A stretch of 64,000 nucleotides of DNA from Stentor roeselii (GCA_006503475.1 RSEH01000148.1:56037-120036), one strand, 5' to 3'. Shown: positions 17,371 through 27,636, numbered from the stretch's first letter. The notes: generated from the sequence alone by a model not told the origin. Numbers and translations: made by a program.

Positions 17371-18351
17371 TTAATTATTACTTTCCTTACACATACAACA
17401 AAACAATCTTCTAAAGCATCCAACACTTTTCTCTCCATTATTAGCACCAGGTCCATTTTTCGCATTAAGAAGTTCCACAGATTCACTGGCTTCACTACCT
17501 TGAGAAATAGAAGAAGTGTGAACATTAATAACACTAATCGAGTTCCACTTCGCACTTTCATTCAAATTCTGCGATACCAAATCTCCTTCAACCCTCCAAT
17601 CACTCGAGACACTTAAATCTTTGTTTTCATTAAAATTATCTCTAACATCAGGAGAACTGAAAGAAAACTCGCTTGGATTAGCGACTTTAACAGGAGACTC
17701 ATCAATAATCATCTGTTTCAAAGTCTGTTCCTTGAACCCTGATGTTTTATTCACTTTTGAACTATTTCCTCTAATAAACTTTTTTAGATATTTTTGAGTT
17801 TCTCTTGCTATTGTCAGTAGTTTGAAAGCGATTTGGTCAGTTTTGCTGAATTGATCCAGAGTCGACCCTTCAATGACTGCTTTTAAGTAAGTGCTGAGAT
17901 AAACAATGTCTGTTGAACACTCTTGTTCCACTGTGATGTCGCCGCTTGACACGTTTTTGCACTCGATCGTGTCTTGCGAGTCGTTTTTGCAGGGATTTGT
18001 TTGAATCAAGGTAGAAACGATTTGACTTATTTGAGAAATTTTCTCGGATTTCTCTTGTTTCAGCTTTTCTTCGAAGTTCTATTCGGCCGTTACTGAAACT
18101 TGCTCTTGAGTGCTTTTTAAGTCGTTTTCCCATTGCTTGCGACTCTCGTCTAGGTAAGTTTGCATGTCTTGGACCTGCTTTTTTAGTTTCAGTGTTGAAA
18201 GAACTACTCGGGCTTTGCGTTGGTCGGACTTTCGCCGGATTTCTAGAAATTTTGATTTGTTCCGGCTTTTTATTTGGTCTATTTGTCGCTTGGCTTCAAT
18301 GATTTGACGTTTTAAGGAGTCGATAACTGCGAGTTCTACTTCTTCTGCCAT
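17371..18351 (-). CDS. Coiled-coil protein with Cys-rich C terminus, two exons
   Basis: 321 aa after removal of the 15-nt intron at 18079-18093. Exon 1 (86 codons) and the start of exon 2 form a continuous basic coiled coil (VIDSLKRQIIEAKRQIDQIK through EEKLKQEKSEKISQISQIV). The middle is Ser/Asn-rich and likely disordered. The extreme C terminus CFRRLFCCMCKESNN has four cysteines next to basic residues, which would suit palmitoylation and membrane attachment; that is inference. Function unknown. The start codon is 129 bp from the divergent Nup188-like gene. Confidence 0.8.
18079..18093 (-). other. 15-nt intron
   Basis: GTAACGGCCGAATAG on the minus strand, phase 0. It is unusually GC-rich for an intron here and is the only one of the seven without an A at position 10. 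Retention gives an in-frame TAG. Confidence 0.88.
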
Positions 18352-18475
18352 AAATAAGAGAAATATAAAGATTACTAAAAATATAAATAATATCTTAATG
18401 ATAAAAGTCTCAATATAATACTTTCAAAAGTCTTCTTTAATCCAACCTTCCCTTCAAGTATCTTCTAAATGGCGC

Positions 18476-18483
18476 TATAAATG
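18476..18483 (+). promoter_or_regulatory. TATAAATG start-site element (Nup188-like gene)
   Basis: TATAA directly joined to the ATG of the 1,874-codon gene. Confidence 0.45.
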
Positions 18484-21400
18484 TCAGGAGATCTCGACTA
18501 TACCAACTCCTTTCGTGAAAGCAACTCAGAGATCCTCAACATAATCAAGCACGGTTCCTACAAACAAGACGAGACCTGGATTCGCGAGATCCTTGAAGAC
18601 CGAGGAGTCAAATCAAAGATCCAGAAAATGCTTGACTACTACTCAAAACCGAACGATTCTTCTAAAAAGCGACTTGAAAGCGGTTCTTTAAAGTTACTGA
18701 ACCTCTACCCTCTTACAACAATGTTAAAAACTTTCATCCTTCACTTATCAGAGAAGCTGAAACTCGATGAAGAACTTGCATTTCGACTCATTGAGTTATT
18801 TTTCACGACTCACCCGCATATTCTAGAAAAAGTGAAAAATTCTGAATCAGAAGAGAGTCGAAAAGAACTGTCTTCGATGACTAAGCCGTTGATTCTTCTT
18901 TACTATAAAGAAAGAATAAACCTTGTGAAGTCGGTGACGTCTTTAGTGATGAACACGACAAATGAGAACAACCCTTGTCAAAGGGTTTTCATGGAGTATC
19001 TAGAAACGACTTTTGACAGAATAAAACTTATTGACTTGGCTTGGAAACAATTCGTTGAAGTCTGTTCAAAGGACATCCCGTCGTCACTTTACAGTCCAAA
19101 CGAACGTGAAGAGTGGTACTTGCAAGTGCTTGAAGAACAGAAATGTTTATTAGAACTTCTGATTTTCTGTAATTACACCGAAGCTCACCCCACTGCAAGC
19201 AACTACCTCACCTATCTGGACCAGTACCTAAAGCAAGGTTTCAAAGGAAGTTTGAAAATCATTGAAAAAGATCTTCATATCTCAGCTTATCGTCAACAAC
19301 AACAGAAAATCATTGAAGAAATCGGAGATCTTTGCCTTTTTCACCTTCTTAGCTCTATAAAACTTGACATTTTCAATGAAAGAGGCGCGATTCCAGAGTT
19401 TGATGAAAATCGCAACCCTTATAACCTGTTGTCTGATCAGGAATTCTCCCCGAAGCTTCAAAGGTACTTTGTGACTTTAAGAGATAATTCTGAATTTCTT
19501 GACACGGAACACTTGGGGCCTGTGTTGGTCTCTTGGATCGCTTTGCTCATCTGGGCACGGGGCATTCCCAGTGATCGCATCAAGGCCGACCTTGACACGA
19601 AAGTCTTGGAAGAACTTGCAGGTCATTTTTATGTTTTGGAGTTTTTACATGATTTGACGAAAAGAGCTCCTTTTCAGACGGCTTCTGAAGGACTTTCTTG
19701 TGCTTTGAAGTACATTTTGATGACTCTTATCTCGAAGATTCATTCTACTCTTAGTATTGAAAATTCTAAGAATTATTCACTTTTGGTTAAAACTACTTCT
19801 TCGTGTTTGGAGTCTTTTGGAAGTAATGAGACTTTAAAGCACTTCTGGAAACATGACTTTAACTATAAAAACGGACTTTACCTTATGTTGGACTTGCTTA
19901 GTCAGAAGTACCCTAATGATGCTGATGATTTTTTGAGGTTTGTTTATGTTTTGACTGGTGATACCAGTTGTGGATTCGCGAAACAAATTGTGGATTATTT
20001 GTCGAATTTGCATTATTTTACTGTTTCTGTTGGAAAGGACTGCTTTGAACAGGTGAGTCAGAATAAATGGGTGAGTGTCTGTGAATTGAGCAGTACACAG
20101 ATTGTGATTCCGAAAGGAACTGAAATACTTAAAATGGAACCAACGCAGAGGAATCAGTTTTTAGTCACTTGGAAGATCAGGTATTCCCTGTGGCCTGTTC
20201 TTTTTAGCTATTGGGAAAGTAATTTGCAAAGAATGAAGCAAGGACATAGTCTGAATGATGGGGATATGAGGATGTTTGCTGGGTATCTTGATATTTTGTG
20301 CAAACTTATCATTCTTGACCCGCGGCTTTCTTCAGTTTTAGAAGAAAATGGACTTAGGCAGCTGGCCAATGTGAATATGGAGATGAGCGGCATGTCTCGT
20401 CGTTCAGAAGTCCCAAACATGATAATCACAACATACTTACTTGAGACTTTCATCGAGTTATCAAGGATGAACTCTCCCTCACTTAACACCCTATCCAGCA
20501 TATTAGAATCCTTGAAGTTCATTTACTCCTTCGAGACCGAAAACCTTGACAACAACCCAGTGCGACTGGCTTTTCGACAAGTCTTCCTGGACAGACACGG
20601 ATACGGAGGTCCAAACTCACCTCATCCTTTATTCCTAAGCCTAAACAAGTTAAGAGTAACTGAAAAATCACTTGAAAACTACTCCGTGACTTATTCAATG
20701 TTAGAATTTTGCAATAGTATCTTCTCAGAAGACACCTGCATGCGGGTATTTCCCTTATCTTCTAGTATTTTAAGTGAAAGTCTCAAGTACAGCCTGTCTG
20801 AAGTCCCTCCAGAGGTCTTTCAAATGTCAGGTCTTTACAAATGGCGAAATTCTCATTTATTGCTATCTTTAATTCATACTTTACTGAACAAGTGCTTCCA
20901 GTTCTTGACGAGTTCCTTAACACCCTGCGCTTACATCGAACTTCTTACGAATCAACTGAACAAAGTCGCGATTTCTGGACTTTTAGAGACAGTTCTTCAC
21001 GTCGGGGTTCATATGTCTGAGTTCAACGAAGTCAGTTTCATTAACTTGCACGCTTCTCAAACAGATGACTTCGAAGAGACTGCTTTAATCCTAGTGGTCG
21101 TTACCAGTGCTTTAAAAGTACTTCAAAAGGTTTTAGACATTGTTTTATTTGCCTGTGAAAATAAAAGTATTTCGATTAACTTACAAGCGACGAATGATGT
21201 TTATCGTCTTATTTTTTCTAATTCTTCTGGAGAGGAACTTCCTTTGGTTTCTGCACTGATGAGTTATGTGCCTTTCTACGCTGACCGAGCAATGCCTGAG
21301 GACAGAGACGATGAGAATCTAGCAGTGCTTGCCTTGAGATGCTTAACTAAAATCGTATTGATCTGGAGCAAGTCAGGGCAGAAGAACTCTTTGGACTACT

Positions 21401-24105
21401 ACACCACCGGCAACCTCCAAGAACTGCGTAAGCAGTTCTTCAAGTGCTTTGAAAAATGCTTTGTCGATAAAAATTCAAGTATCCCTCATCCAATCCGTCA
21501 TTTAATCAGCAGCTCATTTCTTGAATTTATCATCATCGCTATTCCTACTCAGAAAAACTTTATTACTGGAATTTTAAACACTCCTGGAGTTATCGAACAA
21601 GTTTCCAGAAATTTCATGTTTTTAAGAAACCTTCCAAGAGAAAGTATCAGTTCAGAGCCACTTGTGACTTACTTCGAACTTGTTTATTTCATAGAGCAAC
21701 TAGTTGTAGAGTCTAAAAAGTACAGTTCTTTAGTAGTAAGTATCTTTCAAGAAGCTGGAGTTTTTAGCAAGGCTGTTGAAACTGCGAAGATTTTATTTGT
21801 GAATAAGAAAAACTTTGCAGGATTTGAAGTTTGTGTTGTTGAGCAATGTTTTGCCTCGATATTTAGAATTTTGACTCTTTATGTTCAGCAGAACCAGGGA
21901 CAGGCAAAACAAGAGATAATGAAAATAGTGTTTAATTCAGATATTTTGAATATCTTTTGGCAGGTGACAGGAAGAATTTTTTCAAATGAAAGCAGTGTGA
22001 ACAAGATAAAGGACATTGAAAGGTACTCAGTCGACCTCGGCTTGCCACTCAACACAAACGAATTCATCGTGATGCAGTCACATTCAGACCCAGCTTGGAA
22101 GTTATTCCAAAGCAACCCTCACCAATACGGAAAAAACTTAAAATACAATTATTTACGTCTTCAAATCCTTCTTTCAAGCCACGAGGTTCCTCTAGCTCTA
22201 ATAAAAGAACATGTAAAAGCTTTCAAAATCTTAAACCTCGAACTTTCTCTCGTTGACTCTCAATATGTGGCACTTTCCAGCTTTCGAACACTTCTCGCTT
22301 ATTCCAGTTCTTTTGGAATTTCCAGAAAACTTAACAGCGCCTTGCATCGAGAACTCGGCCAGAGCTGTTCTTATCCACTTTTAATGAGTGGCGAAAGTTC
22401 TTTCGAAGCTAGTGTCAAAGAAGTCTTCGAACTTCTTCAAATCATTGTTGAACGGACCTGGAATTCAATAAAAGCTGAGAAAAACTTGATACACCCTGAT
22501 GTGATTTGTTGTTTAGACAAGAAATTCGAGATTTTGTTTTACTCTTTTTCTTTTATTATTCATATTTCAGCTGTTAAAATGCAAAGTCCTGCTGATGGTG
22601 TTCCAAGAGACCGAATGAAAAAATTAGCGACTAGGATTTTATCTGAACTTCTTGATTTTTTAAATCAGGCTCGACAGTTGACAGTGGAAATGATCAGTTT
22701 TTTACATAGTTTTTTGAGTTACTTCGCGAAAACTGAGCAGTTTGAGTCTACCCCTGATGAAAGTTTTTATGGATTGATTGTTCATTTGAGTCGTTTTATC
22801 CAACACGATTCTTCCCTTTTACATTTCTTGGTTTCTTGCCTGGAGTACACTTTAAACTTAAGTGACCGTTTCGAATACGTTAATCTTTTCAGGTCACTTC
22901 AATGCAACCGAGTCATTATCGAGAAACTGGCAGATGATAAATGTTCTGAAATTGAATGTTTATTCATTCTTCGCTTTTTAATGTCCTTCTGCAAGACTGC
23001 TCCAGGTGCGAAGTACGTGTTAAGCCTTCGTCTTTTCCCAGCTCTTTCCAACTGCAAGTTACTAAGACAAGGGTACTCTGAATACGAAGGTCGAAAACGA
23101 AGTCCTAATCATGTCTTATGGTGTTGGGTGATGAATTTATTAGTGCAGATCTCAGAAGTCTCCTCAAATGACCAGATTTCCATTTCTCAGGTCCTCAGCT
23201 TTGTCAGTGAGTTCAACGTCAGGGTTTCTTCCGTCTTCGAATTCAATTTTCTGAAAGACTCAGGCCAGATCTTCGGGCAGAAACAATTTTCTTTAGCGTA
23301 TTTAGAAGAACTCGAAGTCAGCCTTGCACTTCTCGTCAAACTCGTCGACGCTATCGGTTATCTCAAGAAAAACGACCAGGAAAAACTAGAATACTGGATT
23401 TCTGTAGTTTCTGTCAATTGTTTAAGGATTTTTAATGTGAAAACTGATATTTTACATTGTTTTCCACCAGTTACTGAAGTTGACTTACAGAATTCCACTA
23501 ATTTCAATGAACAAAAAATGGTCGCAGCTCCTGTCTGGGAAGAAGGATTCGTTAAGAGAAATATTTTTGACCCTGCTCCACGAGTGAGTCTTGACAACAG
23601 GCAGAAGAAAAGTGCGAGTATCAGTGTTTATTTGTATAAAGTTCAAAATATGTTGAATTTGATCTTGGAAAACATTTTGACTGTTGTCGTGAACTACTTC
23701 CAGATGAGTAAATGTCTGCCAAATATCGACCCTGCTAATCTCGTGGGTGCCAGCAAGTTTTTACTGTCGAACTTCAGCCTGGTCTCGAGCAATCCACAGA
23801 TATTTGACGCGATTGACAAGAAATGTGTAGAAGTTTACTCAGAACCTGAATATAGCTCTATGAATGGAGGGTTGAATTCTAGATATGAGGTGAACAACAA
23901 GCGATTTTTAATGACTTGTAAGAAGAACTTCGAGATGGTTTTTTACGTGATAATGAAATTCGATCTTAATAAAGTCCCTGACCTGAAGAGCCAATGTTTT
24001 ACTTTGATCAAAGACTGGATTAAACTTACTGACCAAGGCCATATGAAAGGTGAACTGAAAGACCATTACTTGGCTTATATTTTAGATCAACTAAATACTT
24101 ATTAA
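18481..24105 (+). CDS. NUP188: Nup188-like inner-ring nucleoporin
   Basis: 1874 aa, uninterrupted. Nup188 and Nup192/205 are giant alpha-solenoids of the inner ring of the nuclear pore. Nearly the whole protein is helical repeats without signal or membrane segments, in the right size range. An insertion at about 530-580 with beta character (IVIPKGTEILKMEPTQRN, then FLVTWKIRYSLWPVLFSYW) resembles the SH3-like domain that marks Nup188 and is absent from Nup192/205. N-terminal landmarks such as LVSWIALLIWARG fit the family. The stop codon overlaps that of the convergent PTEN gene. Nup205 is the main alternative. Confidence 0.7.
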   Translation: MSGDLDYTNSFRESNSEILNIIKHGSYKQDETWIREILEDRGVKSKIQKMLDYYSKPNDSSKKRLESGSLKLLNLYPLTTMLKTFILHLSEKLKLDEELAFRLIELFFTTHPHILEKVKNSESEESRKELSSMTKPLILLYYKERINLVKSVTSLVMNTTNENNPCQRVFMEYLETTFDRIKLIDLAWKQFVEVCSKDIPSSLYSPNEREEWYLQVLEEQKCLLELLIFCNYTEAHPTASNYLTYLDQYLKQGFKGSLKIIEKDLHISAYRQQQQKIIEEIGDLCLFHLLSSIKLDIFNERGAIPEFDENRNPYNLLSDQEFSPKLQRYFVTLRDNSEFLDTEHLGPVLVSWIALLIWARGIPSDRIKADLDTKVLEELAGHFYVLEFLHDLTKRAPFQTASEGLSCALKYILMTLISKIHSTLSIENSKNYSLLVKTTSSCLESFGSNETLKHFWKHDFNYKNGLYLMLDLLSQKYPNDADDFLRFVYVLTGDTSCGFAKQIVDYLSNLHYFTVSVGKDCFEQVSQNKWVSVCELSSTQIVIPKGTEILKMEPTQRNQFLVTWKIRYSLWPVLFSYWESNLQRMKQGHSLNDGDMRMFAGYLDILCKLIILDPRLSSVLEENGLRQLANVNMEMSGMSRRSEVPNMIITTYLLETFIELSRMNSPSLNTLSSILESLKFIYSFETENLDNNPVRLAFRQVFLDRHGYGGPNSPHPLFLSLNKLRVTEKSLENYSVTYSMLEFCNSIFSEDTCMRVFPLSSSILSESLKYSLSEVPPEVFQMSGLYKWRNSHLLLSLIHTLLNKCFQFLTSSLTPCAYIELLTNQLNKVAISGLLETVLHVGVHMSEFNEVSFINLHASQTDDFEETALILVVVTSALKVLQKVLDIVLFACENKSISINLQATNDVYRLIFSNSSGEELPLVSALMSYVPFYADRAMPEDRDDENLAVLALRCLTKIVLIWSKSGQKNSLDYYTTGNLQELRKQFFKCFEKCFVDKNSSIPHPIRHLISSSFLEFIIIAIPTQKNFITGILNTPGVIEQVSRNFMFLRNLPRESISSEPLVTYFELVYFIEQLVVESKKYSSLVVSIFQEAGVFSKAVETAKILFVNKKNFAGFEVCVVEQCFASIFRILTLYVQQNQGQAKQEIMKIVFNSDILNIFWQVTGRIFSNESSVNKIKDIERYSVDLGLPLNTNEFIVMQSHSDPAWKLFQSNPHQYGKNLKYNYLRLQILLSSHEVPLALIKEHVKAFKILNLELSLVDSQYVALSSFRTLLAYSSSFGISRKLNSALHRELGQSCSYPLLMSGESSFEASVKEVFELLQIIVERTWNSIKAEKNLIHPDVICCLDKKFEILFYSFSFIIHISAVKMQSPADGVPRDRMKKLATRILSELLDFLNQARQLTVEMISFLHSFLSYFAKTEQFESTPDESFYGLIVHLSRFIQHDSSLLHFLVSCLEYTLNLSDRFEYVNLFRSLQCNRVIIEKLADDKCSEIECLFILRFLMSFCKTAPGAKYVLSLRLFPALSNCKLLRQGYSEYEGRKRSPNHVLWCWVMNLLVQISEVSSNDQISISQVLSFVSEFNVRVSSVFEFNFLKDSGQIFGQKQFSLAYLEELEVSLALLVKLVDAIGYLKKNDQEKLEYWISVVSVNCLRIFNVKTDILHCFPPVTEVDLQNSTNFNEQKMVAAPVWEEGFVKRNIFDPAPRVSLDNRQKKSASISVYLYKVQNMLNLILENILTVVVNYFQMSKCLPNIDPANLVGASKFLLSNFSLVSSNPQIFDAIDKKCVEVYSEPEYSSMNGGLNSRYEVNNKRFLMTCKKNFEMVFYVIMKFDLNKVPDLKSQCFTLIKDWIKLTDQGHMKGELKDHYLAYILDQLNTY

Positions 24106-25352
24106 AGCTTATCTTGCAAGTACCCAAATAAAATCACTGAAACTTTCGGGTCTGTCTTACTTTTAAACTTGTCAAGTTCGTCATGTCGAAGTTCAACTCC
24201 TACTTGTTGACTATTACTTACTTTAGGAAGATCTCTCGACATACTCGAGGTTTCAACGAAAAAATAAGTATTGACCCAAAATGAAAATTTCATCTTTTCA
24301 CTTACAAAGGACACGTTAATGTCCTCAGCGCCGATCACGTCTTCTTCAAACACATATTGTTCAAAGTCTTTTTGAAATCGCACTGGAATGACTGTTCCTT
24401 GCCAGAGGACCTCATCTCCAAGTTTCGAGATGCAGATTTTTGCAGGTTCTTCTTTTGTTTCTTCTCGAATCGGCCCGATGTTGAGTTGGACCAGAGCCAC
24501 TTTTCGGTCGAGTTTATTTTTTAGCTTTTGAAGGCCGTGAGTGCTTTTCAGGATCCCTGGAAGCTTTTTGATGAAAACGTCGCCTAGGTTTTCTTTGAGG
24601 AAACGGTAAAAGTAACTGATGTATCTTATTTGGCTTTTTATTGTCACTCCTTTGCCGTTGTAGGTCCTGCGGATTCCGTATTCTCGCATTGCGTCTATGT
24701 CGTTGAAGCCTTGGGTGAAGACGAGGTATGCGCAGATCATTAAACCGGTTCTTCCTTTACCTGCCTTGCAGTGAACGGCTATCACGTTGTCTTCGTGCTG
24801 GGCTAGGTAGAGATAAGCGTCTACGCAAAACTCGAGCATCATTATTAGGTCTGTTGGGTTGTGGTCTTTCATTGGGAAGTAACTCACTGAACCGTTGAAT
24901 AGTGAGGAGTGATAGTATCGGTTTCTTTCTACACACAAGTTGTAAATTCGATAATGAGTGGGATGATATGAGTTCATAAAGGATATTGTATCTTCTCGTG
25001 AGTTCCGATAGCAGGACTCCAGGCCTTTTGAAGGAAATCCCATTGCGATTACTCTTTTCGTAATGTAGGCCAAGTCTAAATCAAACTGATCATTAATAAA
25101 CCTTTTTTTTTTACGTGAAACTAAAGACTTCATTGTATTCCTCGAAAACTTTACAGTAGAACTATCAAAATAGTGATTCATTCTATGATAAACAGCTTCT
25201 TCCGAAAAATCATCAATTTTTATATCAGAGTTCATATATGGAAGCAACTTTTTAAGGTTCTCAAATCGATCCGCTTCTAATCGTGATGACCTGAGCTGCA
25301 ATTCACGGTCTCTCTCTTTAGCAGCCTTTTTTTGATCATTTGAGTTTCCCAT
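24102..25352 (-). CDS. PTEN: PTEN, PIP3 3-phosphatase
   Basis: 416 aa (human PTEN is 403). PTEN removes the 3-phosphate from PIP3, opposing PI3K. The phosphatase domain spans about 70-255 and carries the exact PTEN active-site loop HCKAGKGRTG at 194-203 (Cys195, Lys196, Lys199, Arg201); both lysines distinguish PTEN from protein phosphatases. A C2-like domain follows (about 260-395, FEQYVFEEDVIGAEDINVSF). The N-terminal extension of about 65 residues begins MGNSNDQKKAAKERDREL, a possible N-myristoylation site followed by basic residues, which would place it on membranes. It is divergent from the AGC kinase (150 bp) and shares its stop site with the Nup188-like gene. Confidence 0.95.
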   Translation of the reverse strand: MGNSNDQKKAAKERDRELQLRSSRLEADRFENLKKLLPYMNSDIKIDDFSEEAVYHRMNHYFDSSTVKFSRNTMKSLVSRKKKRFINDQFDLDLAYITKRVIAMGFPSKGLESCYRNSREDTISFMNSYHPTHYRIYNLCVERNRYYHSSLFNGSVSYFPMKDHNPTDLIMMLEFCVDAYLYLAQHEDNVIAVHCKAGKGRTGLMICAYLVFTQGFNDIDAMREYGIRRTYNGKGVTIKSQIRYISYFYRFLKENLGDVFIKKLPGILKSTHGLQKLKNKLDRKVALVQLNIGPIREETKEEPAKICISKLGDEVLWQGTVIPVRFQKDFEQYVFEEDVIGAEDINVSFVSEKMKFSFWVNTYFFVETSSMSRDLPKVSNSQQVGVELRHDELDKFKSKTDPKVSVILFGYLQDKL

Positions 25353-25502
25353 TATAGTCGTGTTTTCACCCCTAAATAAAAAATAACAGTATTCCAGAGT
25401 TAATATTCGATGATATTCGACCTAATTCATTAAAATAAAATAAGATCTTAACACCCTAAATGCATAGTCATCTAAACTTTCCTTGGATTACCTTAAACAA
25501 AA

Positions 25503-26951
25503 ATGGGAAATTCTCCCAAAGGATGTCAAGAAATTTCAATTAAACAAATCACGGTGCGAAAATCCTCATCAAGTCAGGTACTTTCAATTTCACACCAATC
25601 AAAAGTAAGTGCTTTGCAACTAGAAGTGAAGCAAAAGTTCAGCTTGTCGCGGTCATTCTACCTCTTCTCCGGAGTCTCCGAGATGGTTGACTTTCTCTTA
25701 ACAATCCCATCAGCAATGATGACTTTCCTTCAAAACAACGACATTTTAACCATAAACGACATTCAAGAAGTCTCATCTGTTGAAATAGTTGACTTATTCG
25801 AACCAATGAAAATAATCGGAAAAGGAGGGTTTTCCGAGGTGGTCTTAGCAAGAAAAAAAGACACCGGCGAGCTTTTTGCAGTCAAATCGATAGAAAAATC
25901 AAGTCTTTTCAGTGAAAACCGCCTGCCTCAAATAGTGTCGGAAAAGGACATCTTGAAAGCTGCGGATCACCCGTTTATCGTTAAACTTTGCATGGCTTTC
26001 CAAACTAAGCATAAAGTTCACCTTGTGATGGAGTTCTGTCCTGGAGGAGAACTCTTTTTTCATTTGCAAAATGTGAAAAGACTCACGGAAGAACAGGCGA
26101 TTTTTTACTTCTCTGAAATTTTGCTGGCACTTGAATATCTGCATCGAAATGATATTGTTTATCGGGACTTGAAACCGGAAAATGTTTTGGTTGACTATGA
26201 TGGACATGTCAAACTTATTGATTTTGGACTCTCGAAACAGGGATTGAGTAAGGATGGAGTCACTTTTAGCTTTTGTGGGTCTCCGGAGTATATGACTCCT
26301 GAAGTGCTTAATGGCGTTTCTCATGGAAGAGCTGTCGACTTTTATGGACTTGGAGCTTTGTTGTATGAGATGTTGGTTGGGATTCCTCCTTTTTATGATA
26401 AGAGTCACGCTCAGATGGAATGGAATATTTTGAACTCAAGGCCTGAGTTTCCTAAAGGACTTTCGAAGACATGCAAAGACCTTCTCACAAAATTACTTGA
26501 TAAAGATCCCGAAAAAAGACTAGGATATTCGACCGGAATTGAAGAAATAAAAAATCATGCCTGGTGCAAAAACTGTGACTGGAATAAGTACAATAAAAAG
26601 AAAATTAAGCCTCCATTGATGCCAAGATTAAGAACATCTAATTTTCCAAAAGAATTCACAAACCTTCCAGTATTTCCAGACATGCTAAAAGACCAAAACG
26701 AAGAAGAAGGTTACATGATCCAGAACTTCGACTTCAACACTCCAGTAAAAAGACGAAGAAAAAAAGTACTAAGCATAATTCCCGAAGTGCACGAGTCCCT
26801 CACAGAAGTTTCTTCAAAGAAAACCGAAGAAAAGCCATTAAAATACGAAGAGTTTTCAGAAGAAAGTTACGTTTATTCCAACAGCCTTGAAAGCGAGACT
26901 TCAATCCAAATCAATGAAATCCCGTCATTCACTCCAAGGTTTTTTAATTAG
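25503..26951 (+). CDS. AGC-family Ser/Thr protein kinase (Akt/S6K/PKC-like tail)
   Basis: 482 aa. The kinase domain spans about 103-355: Gly loop GKGGFSEV, Lys128 (FAVKSIEK), YRDLKPEN with Asp222, DFG at 240-242, activation loop SFCGSPEYMTPE. The VYRDLKPEN and FCG-PEY motifs mark AGC kinases. The C-tail has an apparent hydrophobic motif IQNFDF (406-411), in which Asp410 occupies the usual phospho-Ser/Thr position, as in PRK-type kinases. The first 100 residues look like a small folded domain of unknown type. The protein begins MGNSPKGC, a possible myristoylation signal like that of neighbouring PTEN. A Ser- and Glu-rich tail follows. Not assignable to a named subfamily. Confidence 0.9.
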   Translation: MGNSPKGCQEISIKQITVRKSSSSQVLSISHQSKVSALQLEVKQKFSLSRSFYLFSGVSEMVDFLLTIPSAMMTFLQNNDILTINDIQEVSSVEIVDLFEPMKIIGKGGFSEVVLARKKDTGELFAVKSIEKSSLFSENRLPQIVSEKDILKAADHPFIVKLCMAFQTKHKVHLVMEFCPGGELFFHLQNVKRLTEEQAIFYFSEILLALEYLHRNDIVYRDLKPENVLVDYDGHVKLIDFGLSKQGLSKDGVTFSFCGSPEYMTPEVLNGVSHGRAVDFYGLGALLYEMLVGIPPFYDKSHAQMEWNILNSRPEFPKGLSKTCKDLLTKLLDKDPEKRLGYSTGIEEIKNHAWCKNCDWNKYNKKKIKPPLMPRLRTSNFPKEFTNLPVFPDMLKDQNEEEGYMIQNFDFNTPVKRRRKKVLSIIPEVHESLTEVSSKKTEEKPLKYEEFSEESYVYSNSLESETSIQINEIPSFTPRFFN

Positions 26952-26965
26952 GTGCTTTAATATAA

Positions 26966-27631
26966 TTATTTATTTCTCACTAAATTCCTGATTTTCGCTA
27001 TCACCTTCTCAGGAGAGTTCGAAGAATGAAGACAAAAACTTTTATTTTTCGACCTTTTCGCTGAAGGCTTCGGAGGACTAAGTAAAAATGAGACTTCTTT
27101 CACTGGAGATGAAAATTTACTAGATTCACTTGTAAGTCTGAAATGTGATGAAAAGACAGGAGGAGGGGAAAAATCTTTCTTTTCCTGAAATTTTAACCTG
27201 CTGCTTCTGCCAATTTTTAACATTTCGCTTTTTCTGGCTGAGCTTTCAATTTCAGATCGAGAAAGACTGTCAGAAGACTTTTTTTTAAGTCTCGTTTTCC
27301 TGTTTTCAGTGATTTGGTCAAGTCTTCCGAAAAGCTCAAAACTTTCTTCTTTTGAAAGTTTTCTTTCAATTTTTAAATTTTCAGCTTCTTTTTCTTTTTT
27401 CTCCAGCGAAAATCGAGATTTCATGCTTTTTGGAGGAGACTTTGAAGTGGAACCTCGACCAGTCGCTGAAGGTTTTGGGGTTGTTTTGATCGGGTGAATA
27501 GAAAAGCCGGTTTCGAAAGAGTGACCTTGGGAGCCTGAAACACTTGATGAGTGAATCGTTGAAGGAATCGAGTGACTTGGCGTGAGAAGGTCTTCTTCAT
27601 GACTGTTTTTATTTTCAGGCAATTTTAGCAT
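26966..27631 (-). CDS. Uncharacterised Ser/Lys-rich protein
   Basis: 221 aa, low complexity, strongly Ser-, Lys- and Pro-rich, with many SP/TP and basic-Ser sites (STSKSPPKSMKSRFSLEKK, KKSSDSLSRSEIESSARKS) and a short charged helix around 85-120. No domain, signal peptide or membrane span. Probably disordered and phosphorylated. It is convergent with the AGC kinase (14 bp between stops); any substrate relation is only speculation. The start is in TATAAATG context, which supports the chosen ATG. Confidence 0.65.
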   Translation of the reverse strand: MLKLPENKNSHEEDLLTPSHSIPSTIHSSSVSGSQGHSFETGFSIHPIKTTPKPSATGRGSTSKSPPKSMKSRFSLEKKEKEAENLKIERKLSKEESFELFGRLDQITENRKTRLKKKSSDSLSRSEIESSARKSEMLKIGRSSRLKFQEKKDFSPPPVFSSHFRLTSESSKFSSPVKEVSFLLSPPKPSAKRSKNKSFCLHSSNSPEKVIAKIRNLVRNK

Positions 27632-27636
27632 TTATA
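27629..27636 (-). promoter_or_regulatory. TATAAATG start-site element
   Basis: Exact minus-strand copy at the ATG of the Ser/Lys-rich protein gene. Confidence 0.45.

Noticed and set aside
24102-24105. TTAA as a piggyBac-type target-site scar
   Set aside because: It is simply the overlap of two convergent stop codons; there are no flanking terminal repeats or duplicated sequence.
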